Positions 43,769 through 52,715 of a stretch of 64,000 nt of DNA are shown here, piece after piece. The notes beneath the pieces were generated by a model. The model saw nothing but the letters and a program-made list of their open reading frames with translations, was not told the origin of the DNA and searched no databases. How positions within the stretch are numbered: position 1 is the stretch's first letter; each line of letters starts with the position of its first letter. The position numbers were made by a program, and so were the translations under genes. The stretch is from Parasediminibacterium sp051861445 (lineage in GTDB: Bacteria > Bacteroidota > Bacteroidia > Chitinophagales > Chitinophagaceae), in the NCBI GenBank assembly GCA_051861445.1, contig JBHYCS010000002.1:124001-188000 (forward strand). The letters are read 5' to 3'.

Positions 43769-45658
43769 TTAAAATTTTTTCTGCTGGTGTTGAATATTTT
43801 CTAAGAAAAAGGGATTGATATATTCATCTAGCAATACACACAATGCCTTACGTGTAATTGCTGGTGTAAACAAATTTTTTTGCTGCAACAACTGTTTCAT
43901 ATCAGCAGATAAGTCATTCATTTTGGTAGTATACTTTAATCGAAGTTGTGGGTGTTGATTAATCATTTTCGTTATGAGTAAAATGGCTTTATCGGTGGTT
44001 AATTCTACATTACTAGGCTGCTCATTCTTTAAAAAAACAGTATTAAATTGATGCACACTTTTTACAAACAATGTTTCACTGATACTGCTATCGGGATAAA
44101 ACCAAGTTTGGTTTGCCCACTTAAATGGTTTTCCTTCTCCTTTTAAAATACCTGTTGACCCTACTCTTTGAATAGCCTCAAATTGAGGATGTTTTATACC
44201 TGCATCTATATAAGGCATAATCATGGCTTTATGGTATAACAAGGTTTGTTGTACTTTTCGAATAGAAACTTTTGAGGCAAATTGTTTTTGCTGAACTGCA
44301 AGTGCAGCAAGTGTTCCAGCTGCTTGACCAATTAATAATACACAAGGTTGCAAACGTGTAGTTCCATTTACTACATTACTTACACTTATGTTTTTTTCAG
44401 CTACAATTAAGCCTTGAATATTTGGTGGAATCAATGTTCCTAAAGGCACATTAAAGGATGGTACTGGTGGAAATTCTAAGTGCTGTGGAGCGTTTGGATT
44501 TTTTTTATGATGATGATCGATTGGATAATCACCAACAGCAATTCCTGTTTTATATAAGTTATAAGCAAGTGGTTGAAGTATATGGTTAATATTAAACCTT
44601 ACCAAACCTTTTAATCGTCTGCTTTCTCTGTAATAAGGTATTAGCGTAAATTGATCTTTTGTTGGAAATTCATTTTCTGCAAATCCAAGATGTTTAAACC
44701 CTAGTTGGTGTTGAATAAAATATACAAACCGTAAAGTTTGTTGCTTAGCTAATTCTAAAACACTATCTCTTTGATGTTGGCTCATTCCAATATTATTTAC
44801 ATAATAATCGTTTCCATTTCCTGGCCAATTAATCATGTATTTATTATTAGGAAGTTTGCCATACTCTAACATTTTTTGAGCATTAACAGAAGGGGCTTTT
44901 TTTGATTTATCTATATAAAAATCTGTGCAAGCACCATCAAATTCGTTAGGAGAATAATTAGCTGGTTGTGGAATTGTTTTATCTACTCCTTTTCCATAAT
45001 CTTTTAATATGGCTGCAAATGTTAGGTCTTGTACAATATCATTAGATTGCTGTAAGCCCATTTTTTCACCAGAAACAGCATCGCTTTCCATTCCAACATC
45101 AAACTTTGCTCCTGCACTTGCCATTACATCACCCAAATCTGTTGCATCGATAATTTGTTTGGCATAAATTGTAACAACCTGCTTGTTATTGGTGTGTTTA
45201 CAAACAACTGCAATTAGTTGATTTCCTCTTTTAATCGTTTTTTGAAATTGATAGTTGAATAAAACAGTTAACTTTTTTTCTTTTTTTGCCCAACTCTTAA
45301 AAATACTATCTGCTTTATGTGGTTCAAATTGTGTGTTGCTTACCCAACCTGTAAATACTTTATTCGGACCACCATAAATGGTATATAAAGCCTCTCTAAA
45401 CTCATTCCAAATACCTGATGGAAGATTATGATTGCCATCTGTAGCCGTTACACCTGCAGCAGAAAGCATTCCACCTAGCCAAGGTGTTGGCTCTACAATA
45501 ATTGTTGAAACGCCTAACCGTGCAGATTGAATACCAGCAGCTGTTCCACTAGTTCCACCACCAACTACTAACACATCGGTATATAATACTTTTTGTGCCC
45601 AAATTAATGGAACAGATAAAAACAGTAAGATGATTGTTATGGCAAATTTCTTCTTCAT
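43769..45658 (-). CDS. Secreted FAD-dependent oxidoreductase
   Basis: This 629-residue protein starts at the ATG at 45656-45658, which overlaps the AGE epimerase stop (TAATG) and gives a signal peptide (ending IWAQ). An ATG 60 bp upstream would lie within the epimerase gene. The Rossmann FAD motif is VVGGGTSGTAAGIQSARLG (about 31-49), with IDATDLGDVMASAGAKFDVG in the middle and RLQPCVLLIGQAAGTLAALAV later, as in the PF12831 FAD_oxidored family. Such enzymes are common in Bacteroidota glycan loci with unknown reactions, perhaps sugar oxidation in the periplasm. Confidence 0.88.
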   Translation of the reverse strand: MKKKFAITIILLFLSVPLIWAQKVLYTDVLVVGGGTSGTAAGIQSARLGVSTIIVEPTPWLGGMLSAAGVTATDGNHNLPSGIWNEFREALYTIYGGPNKVFTGWVSNTQFEPHKADSIFKSWAKKEKKLTVLFNYQFQKTIKRGNQLIAVVCKHTNNKQVVTIYAKQIIDATDLGDVMASAGAKFDVGMESDAVSGEKMGLQQSNDIVQDLTFAAILKDYGKGVDKTIPQPANYSPNEFDGACTDFYIDKSKKAPSVNAQKMLEYGKLPNNKYMINWPGNGNDYYVNNIGMSQHQRDSVLELAKQQTLRFVYFIQHQLGFKHLGFAENEFPTKDQFTLIPYYRESRRLKGLVRFNINHILQPLAYNLYKTGIAVGDYPIDHHHKKNPNAPQHLEFPPVPSFNVPLGTLIPPNIQGLIVAEKNISVSNVVNGTTRLQPCVLLIGQAAGTLAALAVQQKQFASKVSIRKVQQTLLYHKAMIMPYIDAGIKHPQFEAIQRVGSTGILKGEGKPFKWANQTWFYPDSSISETLFVKSVHQFNTVFLKNEQPSNVELTTDKAILLITKMINQHPQLRLKYTTKMNDLSADMKQLLQQKNLFTPAITRKALCVLLDEYINPFFLENIQHQQKKF

Positions 45659-46863
45659 TATTTTACAGTATTCCATATTTGATACAATGACCTTGGTATA
45701 TGAAAACATCCCTTCCATTTACCACCTTTTAAAGACAAAGACACTTCTCCTCTTCTATTCAAATAACCAAACCACTCACCATATTCAAGATCTCTAAAAT
45801 GGCTCCACGTATACTCGTGAACTTTGGTAAACCATTGTGCATATATTTCTTCGCCTGTTAGTGTATACGCTTTTGCTAGTGCTACTAAAGCCTCTACATG
45901 CACCCACCATAATTTTTGATCCCACTCTAATTGTTGAACAGGATGCCCCTTAATATCTAAAAAGTAAAAAATACCGCCATATTCTTTATCCCATCCAAAT
46001 TCTAATGCATTTAGCATAATGGCAGCAGCTTTATGAATCAATGCAGTATTGTTATCTCTTTTAGCCAAATCCATCACAAACCACATAGCTTCTATCGTGT
46101 GACCTGGATTAATTAATCTGCCTTCATATGTGTCGGAAAAAGAACCATCTAAAGCAACATTTTCTAGTATTAAACCTGAGTTTGGTTCATAAAAAACATT
46201 CATTACTTCATGAATAACTGTTGGTATAAAACTATTTACCTGCTCTGTTCCTATAATGTGTTCCAATTCTAAAGAGAGATTACACAAAATCATTGGCAAC
46301 GAAAAGTTTTTCAATTGTCTTGTGCCTGGATAAGCCTTACTATATTGGCCTTTCCAATTGTGCTGACGTTTAATGATGTTTTCAAAAGTGTCTACAGCAA
46401 TTTTTTTATACGCATCGTTAGGTAATGCTTTGTCTAAAGCAGCAAATGCCATGGTTGCAAAGCAATCACTGAAAATATTATATGGTTGCACCAACGGTTT
46501 GCCTTCGGCAGTTAAAGAAAAATACCAATTACCATCTGCATCTTTACCATATTTTTCCATAAATTCTGCACCTTGTTTGGCCATTTCTAACCATTCTTCG
46601 TTCTGCTGAAGATTGGCATACATATAGCTAAAGCACCACACTTCTCTACCTTGTAACCACATAAATTTATCGGTATCAAATACTTTTCCTTCTCTTGTTA
46701 AGCTGGTAAAGTAGCCCCCATTTACATGGTCTCTACTGTTGTTTAACCAAAAAGGTAAAATATTATGAATCAATTCGTTCTTGTACATATCGGCATAAGC
46801 TGCAAGTAAATTGGCAGTTTGGGCTGGCATTTGTTCGGTTGCAATCGAATTCATCTCTACCAT
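45658..46863 (-). CDS. AGE family epimerase/isomerase (N-acylglucosamine 2-epimerase-like)
   Basis: This 401-residue (alpha/alpha)6 barrel protein has the family pattern: NILPFWLNNSRDHVNGGYFTSL, KFMWLQGREVWCFSYMY (about 67-83), GHTIEAMWFVMD (catalytic-region His), and LWWVHVEALVALAKAY with the C-terminal WFGYLNRRGE. The family interconverts GlcNAc/ManNAc or epimerises cellobiose and mannobiose at C2. It lacks a signal peptide, so it acts in the cytoplasm on imported sugar. It heads the susCD operon and faces the ROK regulator across 150 bp. The choice between amino-sugar and mannobiose substrate is open. Confidence 0.9.
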   Translation of the reverse strand: MVEMNSIATEQMPAQTANLLAAYADMYKNELIHNILPFWLNNSRDHVNGGYFTSLTREGKVFDTDKFMWLQGREVWCFSYMYANLQQNEEWLEMAKQGAEFMEKYGKDADGNWYFSLTAEGKPLVQPYNIFSDCFATMAFAALDKALPNDAYKKIAVDTFENIIKRQHNWKGQYSKAYPGTRQLKNFSLPMILCNLSLELEHIIGTEQVNSFIPTVIHEVMNVFYEPNSGLILENVALDGSFSDTYEGRLINPGHTIEAMWFVMDLAKRDNNTALIHKAAAIMLNALEFGWDKEYGGIFYFLDIKGHPVQQLEWDQKLWWVHVEALVALAKAYTLTGEEIYAQWFTKVHEYTWSHFRDLEYGEWFGYLNRRGEVSLSLKGGKWKGCFHIPRSLYQIWNTVK

Positions 46864-47013
46864 GTATAATTATTATAATTTCAAAAGTGAATGAACAATA
46901 TTATTTATTTTTTTTAACTTGGCAATACTTTTTAAAATAATTTATTTATTTACAAATCAAAATCTACTATTCCTAATGATTTAGACATGTATAATTGTTA
47001 ATATCTTAGCAAA
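46864..47013. promoter_or_regulatory. Divergent control region between the AGE/susCD operon and the ROK regulator
   Basis: These 150 bp are extremely AT-rich. A palindrome AATTATTATAATT lies at 46868-46880. The sequence CATGTATAATT(A/G)TTA occurs twice in the same orientation, at 46861-46875 (partly in the epimerase start) and 46986-47000, flanking the region. These are candidate operator or promoter parts for the ROK protein. No clean TAnnTTTG box is present. Confidence 0.4.
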
Positions 47014-48242
47014 ATGATTACAGCTCAGCAACTTTTTGAAGTTTTTTCAGAAGATGGTATTAGCAGTGGTGTTGCTTATAAAAACAAAGCCCTCAAAAAA
47101 GCCATTATTAATCAGGTAGATACAAACGGTGATACTACAATTGCAGAATTGGCCAAAGAATTGGCTATTAGCACTCCTAAAATAACAAGTCTTGTAAACG
47201 AGTTAATTGAAGATGGATTATTGAGAGATGAAGGAAAAATAAATTCTACTGGTGGCAGAAGAGCCAATATTTATGGATTGGTAAGCGATGCTGGCTATTT
47301 TTTAGGTGTCGATGTAAAAAATATTCGGTAAATATTGGACTACTCGATTTTAAAAAACACTTGGTAAAAATTAAAGAACATATTCCTTACAGTCTTCAAA
47401 ACACACCACAATCATTAACAAGCCTTATCAATTGTATTAAAGATTTTATAAAGGAAGAAAAACTTCCGAAAGATAAAATTTTAGGAATAGGGATTAATTT
47501 ATCTGGACGAATCAATAATATTACAGGTTACAGCTATAGTTTTTTTCATTTTCAAGAAGAGCCACTAAGTCAAACAATTGAAAGGGAATTAGGTATTAGA
47601 ACATTTTTAGAAAATGATTCTAGAGCAATGGCTTATGGAGAGTTTTGTAGTGGAGTGGTTACCAATGAAAAAAATGTATTGTTTGTAAATTTAGATTATG
47701 GCACAGGCTTGGGCGTTTTAATTGATGGAAAAGTGTATTATGGTAAATCTGGTTTTAGTGGAGAATTTGGTCACATGCCATTTTTCAACAACGAAATTAT
47801 TTGTCAATGTGGTAAAAAAGGTTGCTTAGAAACGGAGGTTTCTGGCGTTGCATTACTAAGAATGTTTCAAGAAAAATTAGAAAAAGGATACACATCGAAT
47901 ATCATTAAAAAAGGGAAAAATGCAGCTGATATAAAACTTGAAGATTTGGTAGTTGCAGCACAAAATGAAGATATGTTGGTAATTGAGTTATTGTCAGAAT
48001 TTAGTGAAAAACTAGGCAGAGCATTGGCGGTTTTAATTAACCTATTAAATCCAGAATTAGTAATACTAGGTGGTCCTATTGCTAAAACTGGCGACTATAT
48101 GCGTTTGCCTGCAAGAACATCATTAAATAAATATTCATTAAGTTTAGTAAATAGCGATACACAATTTAAATTGTCAAAACTTGCCGATAAAGCCGGTGTA
48201 ATGGGTGGTTGCTTAATTGCTCGAAATAAAATTTTATCTTAA
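47014..48242 (+). pseudogene. ROK family transcriptional regulator, split by a -1 frameshift
   Basis: The first frame (47014-47331) encodes an HTH domain (TIAELAKELAISTPKITSLVNELIEDG) and the start of the ROK fold (GYFLGVDVK), then a stop at 47329-47331. The second frame, entered at about 47320, continues as YSVNIGLLDFKKHLVKIKEH and carries the rest: GIGINLSGRIN, NDSRAMAYGE, NLDYGTGLGVLIDGKV, SGEFGH, the zinc site CQCGKKGCLE and LVILGGPIAKTGDY. One more A in the six-A run at 47316-47321, or a -1 slip on A-AAA-AAT, restores one protein of about 409 residues. ROK regulators sense sugars, commonly GlcNAc, and this one faces the AGE/susCD operon. It may be a sequencing error, a true mutation or programmed slippage. 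Confidence 0.88.
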
Positions 48243-48264
48243 CAGCTATTGAGATTTAGCCAAT

Positions 48265-49713
48265 TTAGGTACCACAAAAGGTTTTATAAGTATTGTCAAA
48301 TGTGGGTGAATAATATTGAAACCGCTCATCTACTTGTTGAAGTTGATACGGTTGTTGTAAAATTTGCAGCAATTGGTTAAACATAGAAAAATTACCATTA
48401 ACCGCATTGTCTAACGCTTCTTCCACTAAATGATTACGAGCAATATAACAAGGATTGTATTGTTGCATCAGTTGTTTTGCAGCTGTAATGTCCTTTTCTG
48501 TTATTCGATTTTTCCATTTCGTTAGCCAATCGGTTAAACCATCAGGCTGCCAATTACTATCTGCTTCTAATGCTTCATTTGTTAAGGAAAAAAATGTATT
48601 TGTGTAGTCTGCTTTATTTGTATACATCCAATGTAACAATTCATTGATCAGTGGTTTATCGTTTTCATTTCCATCTTCTAAACCAATTTTTGCAAACATC
48701 ATTGTATACCATTGATCTACATAATACACATCAAAATCGTTCATAACTTGTTGTACCAATTCGGTTGCTTCAGTCGCTGAATCATGAATTAAAGGCATTA
48801 ATGTATCTGCCAAAATATGCATGTTCCATTTAATGATTGCTGGTTGATTTTGAAATGCATAACGACCATGTGTATCGATAGAACTAAAAACCGTTTTGGG
48901 GTTAAATACATTCATAAAAGCACAAGGTCCATAATCAAATGTTTCCGCAGCAATACTTGTATTGTCTGTATTCATTACACCATGAATAAAACCAACTCTC
49001 ATCCAATTAAGTACCAAATCGGTTTGTTTTTTTACAACTGTCTTAAAAAATTCTAATACAGGATTTTCAGCATTTGCCAATTCAGGATAATGCCGATTAA
49101 TAACGTAGTTGGTAAATATTCTACAATCTTCTACCGAACAAAATTGTTTTGCAAATTCAAAAGTACCCACACGTATATGGCTGCTCATTACCCTTGTTAA
49201 TATTGCACCTTTGTGTAGTTGTTCTCTATACACCACATCTTCTGTACCAATAACAGCTAAACTTTTAGAAGTTGGAATACGCAAATAAAACATGGCTTCA
49301 CTAATCAAATATTCTCTTAGCATAGAACGTAAAGTTGCTCTTCCGTCGCCTCTTCTAGAAAATGGCGTTTGCCCTGATCCTTTTAACTGAATATCGAATC
49401 GTTGATTCTTTGCTGTTATATGTTCACCTAATAAAATGGCTCTTCCATCACCTAGCATATTAAAATAGCCAAATTGATGACCAGCATAAGCTTGGGCAAT
49501 TGGTTCCGCATTTGAAGGAATAATATTTCCAGATAAATGTAGAGCAGTCGTTTCATTATCCTCTAACAAATAATCTATCCCCAAATCATGTATTAATGAT
49601 TTGTTTAGCAACAATACTTTTGGCTGTTGTACAGGTGTTGGACGTTGAAACTCAAAAAAATCTGATGGTAATTTTGTGTAACTATTATCGAAATTCCAAG
49701 TTGTCTGTTGCAT
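48265..49713 (-). CDS. selO: SelO family protein adenylyltransferase
   Basis: This 482-residue protein has SelO/YdiU features. AYAGHQFGYFNMLGDGRAILLGE lies near the N-terminus (about 77-99). LKGSGQTPFSRRGDGRATLRSMLREYLISEAMFYL follows, with the RGDGRA loop, and VMNTDNTSIAAETFDYGPCAFM contains the catalytic Asp and metal-binding Asn. It is a pseudokinase-like enzyme that transfers AMP to proteins and takes part in redox stress control. The C-terminus keeps the NPCYIARNHLVEEAL segment. The bacterial version ends without selenocysteine. It is convergent with the ROK gene and alone in its unit. Confidence 0.95.
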   Translation of the reverse strand: MQQTTWNFDNSYTKLPSDFFEFQRPTPVQQPKVLLLNKSLIHDLGIDYLLEDNETTALHLSGNIIPSNAEPIAQAYAGHQFGYFNMLGDGRAILLGEHITAKNQRFDIQLKGSGQTPFSRRGDGRATLRSMLREYLISEAMFYLRIPTSKSLAVIGTEDVVYREQLHKGAILTRVMSSHIRVGTFEFAKQFCSVEDCRIFTNYVINRHYPELANAENPVLEFFKTVVKKQTDLVLNWMRVGFIHGVMNTDNTSIAAETFDYGPCAFMNVFNPKTVFSSIDTHGRYAFQNQPAIIKWNMHILADTLMPLIHDSATEATELVQQVMNDFDVYYVDQWYTMMFAKIGLEDGNENDKPLINELLHWMYTNKADYTNTFFSLTNEALEADSNWQPDGLTDWLTKWKNRITEKDITAAKQLMQQYNPCYIARNHLVEEALDNAVNGNFSMFNQLLQILQQPYQLQQVDERFQYYSPTFDNTYKTFCGT

Positions 49714-49818
49714 GAATAAATGATATTGAAAAGAAAATTATTTGCAATTAAAAACGAGTTGCTTTACATTCCACAATACTACTAACAACATTGCAGTATA
49801 CATAGTTGTAAAATAGAA

Positions 49819-49853
49819 AAAAGGCTACCAACAATACTGTTAGATAGCCTTTA
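49819..49853 (-). terminator. Terminator after the PorT-like gene
   Basis: AAAAGGCTA (49819-49827) pairs with TAGCCTTT (49845-49852), with an inner AACA/TGTT pairing. On the minus strand it is followed by T-residues, 25 bp beyond the stop codon at 49878. Confidence 0.75.
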
Positions 49854-49877
49854 ATATTTTATACAGATTGTAAAATT

Positions 49878-50678
49878 TTACAATCCACCAATCGTTACAC
49901 CAATATTATAACTATTCATTCTAGCACCTGCTGCATCTTTTAATACGCCTAAAATATTGTATTCGCCATGAACAGAGAAAATACCATAACCAAATCGTCC
50001 ACTAACAGCCAATCTTGTTCCATTTAAAAAACGTTTGTTGCTTTCTTTAGAAATATATCCTGGTCCGTAAATGCTAGCACCGTTTTTGGTTTCTAGGTTT
50101 TTGCCTTTGGTGTACGATTTTAATAAAGTTCCAACTTTTACGCCTACAGCAGCTTTCCAACTTTTAGCCGTATTTTCTGGATTACCGAAAAATCTAACCT
50201 CTACAGGTATTTCAAAATAAATAGAGGTCAATTTAAATTTATCAAAATTTGAAGAGTCGGTTCCAACAAGCCCAGACCTAAACGGCAATCTTGCACTTGT
50301 GGCTTTTAAATCAACGTATTGTTTATCAAAAAAAACATGATTAGTTCCAAAACCAGCACCATAAGCAACACTAAACTTAGGATTGGTTTTAAATGGTTTA
50401 TCCAACATAAAATAAACATTAAAATGCCTACTAAAACCACTTCCAATTCTAATACTATCAGGTGTATTTGTCCAATTAGTAGCTCCATATTGAATTACCA
50501 AATGGTCGGCCGTTCTATTACTTAAATCAACTTTACTCCAATCTTTTTTAGGTAAAACTACTTTGGCAGGTTTGGGTTCTTTTGATTTAGATTTTTTTTC
50601 TGCACTTTTTGGTGCTTCTTGAGCTTGTAAACTTGAAACGATACAAATACTAGCTAAAATAAATGCTATTTTTTTCAT
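49878..50678 (-). CDS. PorT-like outer membrane beta-barrel protein
   Basis: This 266-residue secreted protein (signal peptide to SLQAQ) begins with a Lys/Pro-rich, charged segment (KSAEKKSKSKEPKPAKVVLPKK, about 24-45) and then a small barrel with YGATNWTNTPDSIRIGSGFSRHFNVYFMLD, FSVAYGAGFGTNHVFF, IYFEIPVEVRFFGNP and the final SYNIGVTIGGL. The last strands and length fit the outer membrane beta-barrel (PF13568-like) group. Its role is unknown. It is a single-gene unit with its own terminator. Confidence 0.75.
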   Translation of the reverse strand: MKKIAFILASICIVSSLQAQEAPKSAEKKSKSKEPKPAKVVLPKKDWSKVDLSNRTADHLVIQYGATNWTNTPDSIRIGSGFSRHFNVYFMLDKPFKTNPKFSVAYGAGFGTNHVFFDKQYVDLKATSARLPFRSGLVGTDSSNFDKFKLTSIYFEIPVEVRFFGNPENTAKSWKAAVGVKVGTLLKSYTKGKNLETKNGASIYGPGYISKESNKRFLNGTRLAVSGRFGYGIFSVHGEYNILGVLKDAAGARMNSYNIGVTIGGL

Positions 50679-50870
50679 GCGTAATTAGGTTATATAAACA
50701 GCTTGTTATGTACAAGAGTGGCAAAGTAAAAGAATTGCTTACAAACAAAGGGTTAAAATTAGCTCAAATGAAAAAAAGTATACCCAAAATGTTATAAACC
50801 GAAATTTTTAGCAAAAAATACTAAATTAATTAGTGTGAATAAGTAAATTAGCATAGTTTTGCTTTGTTAT

Positions 50871-50878
50871 TAAATTTG
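50871..50878 (+). promoter_or_regulatory. Candidate -7 promoter element of recA
   Basis: TAAATTTG fits TAnnTTTG exactly and lies 20 bp before the ATG at 50899. TTTG copies upstream (50858-50861, 50863-50866) are too close to be the -33 box. I see no SOS-box-like repeat next to it. Confidence 0.4.
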
Positions 50879-50898
50879 ATGGATAAATAATACGTAAT

Positions 50899-51924
50899 AT
50901 GATGAACGCAGAAAAATTGAAAGCCCTAAAGCTTACAATGGATAAGATAGATAAAGATTATGGGAAAGGTAGTGTAATGATGATGAATGAAAAAAGCAAA
51001 GAGCCAATGGAAGTAATTTCTACCGGTTCTATTGGCTTAGATGCCGCTTTAGGTGTTGGTGGCGTTCCTAAAGGAAGAATTGTAGAAATATACGGACCAG
51101 AAAGTAGTGGTAAAACAACCATTGCAACACATATTATTGCAGAAGCACAGAAAAAAGGCGGCATGTGTGCCATTATTGATGCTGAACATGCTTTTGATAG
51201 TGCATACGCTCAAAAATTAGGTGTTGATGTAGATAATTTATTAATTTCTCAACCAGATTATGGAGAACAAGCATTGGAAATCGCTGATCGTTTAATTTTA
51301 TCAGGTGCTTTAGATGTAATTGTAATCGATTCTGTTGCTGCTTTGGTACCTAAAAGTGAATTAGAAGGCGAAATGGGCGATAGTAAAATGGGTTTACATG
51401 CACGTTTAATGAGCCAAGCTTTACGTAAACTAACTGCAACCATCAATAAAACCAATACAATTTGCATATTTATTAACCAATTGAGAGAAAAAATTGGGGT
51501 AATGTTTGGCAATCCTGAAACAACAACAGGTGGTAATGCTCTTAAATTTTACGCTTCTGTACGTTTAGACATTCGTCGGTCTGCACAAATTAAAGATGGT
51601 GATGAAGCAATAGGCAATCATGTAAAAGTAAAAGTGGTTAAAAACAAAGTAGCACCACCATTTAGAGCCGCTGAATTTGACATTATTTTCGGTGAAGGAA
51701 TTAGCAAATTGGGTGAAATAATAGATATGGGTGTTGAATTGGGAATTGTAAATAAAAGTGGGAGCTGGTTTAGCTACGAAAGTAATAAACTAGGACAAGG
51801 AAGAGATGCTGTTAAAAACCTTTTAAGAGACAATCCAGAACTAGCAAATGAAATTGAAACAAAAATTAGGGTAAAAATTGCAGAAACAATTGCAGGAACA
51901 CCTGCTGCAACAGATGTCGAATAA
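50899..51924 (+). CDS. recA: Recombinase RecA
   Basis: This 341-residue protein has the RecA core. The Walker A motif G66-P-E-S-S-G-K-T73 is present, with STGSIGLDAALGVGGVPKGRI just before it, DVIVIDSVAALVPKSELEGEMGD as Walker B and loop L1, and QLREKIGVMFGNPETTTGGNALKFYASVRLDIRR covering loop L2. It binds single-stranded DNA and drives strand exchange and the SOS response. The C-terminal tail is short and lacks the long acidic end seen in enterobacteria. Start at 50899 (MMN) or 50902 (MN); a terminator follows at 51954. Confidence 0.98.
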   Translation: MMNAEKLKALKLTMDKIDKDYGKGSVMMMNEKSKEPMEVISTGSIGLDAALGVGGVPKGRIVEIYGPESSGKTTIATHIIAEAQKKGGMCAIIDAEHAFDSAYAQKLGVDVDNLLISQPDYGEQALEIADRLILSGALDVIVIDSVAALVPKSELEGEMGDSKMGLHARLMSQALRKLTATINKTNTICIFINQLREKIGVMFGNPETTTGGNALKFYASVRLDIRRSAQIKDGDEAIGNHVKVKVVKNKVAPPFRAAEFDIIFGEGISKLGEIIDMGVELGIVNKSGSWFSYESNKLGQGRDAVKNLLRDNPELANEIETKIRVKIAETIAGTPAATDVE

Positions 51925-51953
51925 AATATTTTATATAGGGGTTAGTAAGTATC

Positions 51954-51981
51954 AACCATCTCTTTCTAGAGATGGTTTTTT
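51954..51981 (+). terminator. recA terminator
   Basis: AACCATCTCT (51954-51963) and AGAGATGGTT (51968-51977) form a 10-bp perfect stem with a 4-nt loop, followed by a T-run. It lies 29 bp after the recA stop. Confidence 0.9.
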
Positions 51982-51991
51982 ATTTAAAATA

Positions 51992-52462
51992 CTAACATGG
52001 CTTTTTTCTACGAGTGTCAATGCAATATTGAATTTTCCAAACATTGTTTATTCGAACCAATTGAAATGAATTTACACCACAATGGCTAAATTGACCATTA
52101 AAGTAAAAAGAATAAGGCGTCCAAACGCTTGCCAAATCTCCATCAACAAGTATTGATGAAAACTGAATACGTTCATCAGCAGCATTTTTGGGCAAACTGC
52201 CTACCTGCTTAATAAATGCAGCAATATTTTCATTTCGTATTTGTGCAACTCCTTCTCTGTTTACACTTATTGTTTGTAAAAATGCAGTGCTATGAAAACA
52301 AGATTGAAACAATGTCGTATCGGCATTTTTCATGGCAATAAACATATTTTCAATAACTTGTTTCACAGAATCTTTCGAGTTTTCAACTGGACTCATAGAA
52401 TTTGTTTGGCCATAAACTACAATCGATGTTGAAAGCAAGAGAAAAGAAAGCAAATATTTCAT
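51992..52462 (-). CDS. Secreted NTF2-like (SnoaL) protein
   Basis: This 156-residue protein has a signal peptide (ending VVYGQ) and a cone-shaped NTF2-like domain: KDSVKQVIENMFIAMKNADTTLFQSCFHSTA at the start, IAAFIKQVGSLP, DLASVWTPYSFYFNGQFSHCGVNSFQLV and NVWKIQYCIDTRRK at the end. Related Bacteroidota proteins are called 'nuclear transport factor 2 family' and have no fixed role. It faces recA's terminator and begins 56 bp downstream of the tRNA-like RNA's terminator, on the same strand. It is transcribed alone. Confidence 0.82.
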   Translation of the reverse strand: MKYLLSFLLLSTSIVVYGQTNSMSPVENSKDSVKQVIENMFIAMKNADTTLFQSCFHSTAFLQTISVNREGVAQIRNENIAAFIKQVGSLPKNAADERIQFSSILVDGDLASVWTPYSFYFNGQFSHCGVNSFQLVRINNVWKIQYCIDTRRKKPC

Positions 52463-52513
52463 TGTAAAGTATATTTGAGCATTTGAAAGTAGGAAACTAA
52501 ACGGTATAAAAAC

Positions 52514-52541
52514 AAAAAATCCGATGAATATTCATCGGATT
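52514..52541 (-). terminator. Terminator of the tRNA-like RNA
   Basis: AATCCGATGAAT (52518-52529) and ATTCATCGGATT (52530-52541) are perfectly complementary, giving a stem of up to 12 bp. On the minus strand the T-run follows at 52519-52514. It starts 4 nt after the discriminator base of the tRNA-like RNA. Confidence 0.9.
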
Positions 52542-52545
52542 GAAG

Positions 52546-52715
52546 CTGTAGGGGGAGGGATCGAACCTCCACGAGGCAGTTAGCCATAACACAAAGTTGA
52601 GTGGTCGACCCTGGTCGCCAGGTATTTCTACCAAGCGGCTCTATGCTACGTTTATCCTGAACTCCCCACCCTCGAGACAAGAGGGCATGTCTGCCAAAAA
52701 TTTCATCACCCCACA
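52546..52715 (-). ncRNA. tRNA-like structured RNA with about 98 nt in the variable region
   Basis: On the minus strand the RNA folds as a complete cloverleaf. The acceptor stem is TGTGGGG (52715-52709) with CCCTACA (52553-52547), 7 bp with one G-U pair. The D arm is ATG/CAT (3-bp stem, as in tRNA-Leu) around a loop with GG. The anticodon stem is CCCTC (52685-52681) / GAGGG (52673-52669) around TTGTCTC, formally anticodon GTC with an unusual T at position 37. The T arm is GGAGG-TTCGATC-CCTCC (52570-52554). Between the anticodon and T arms lie 98 nt (52668-52571), with hairpins GGTA-GAAA-TACC, CCTGG-CGA-CCAGG and GTTA-TGGC-TAAC. No CCA is encoded. It is not a normal tRNA, and no tmRNA tag is visible. 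Confidence 0.72.

Noticed and set aside
45659..45718. Upstream start of the FAD-dependent oxidoreductase
   Set aside because: It lies inside the AGE epimerase gene. The TAATG junction at 45658 and the signal peptide that follows define the start.
52546..52715. The tRNA-like RNA as a tmRNA, a YrlA (Y RNA-like) or an intron-bearing tRNA
   Set aside because: No resume/tag frame; the RNA is about half the usual tmRNA length. The tRNA arms are at both ends, unlike YrlA, and no Ro gene is near. The insert is not in the anticodon loop and lacks group I core motifs. These stay as tests, not calls.
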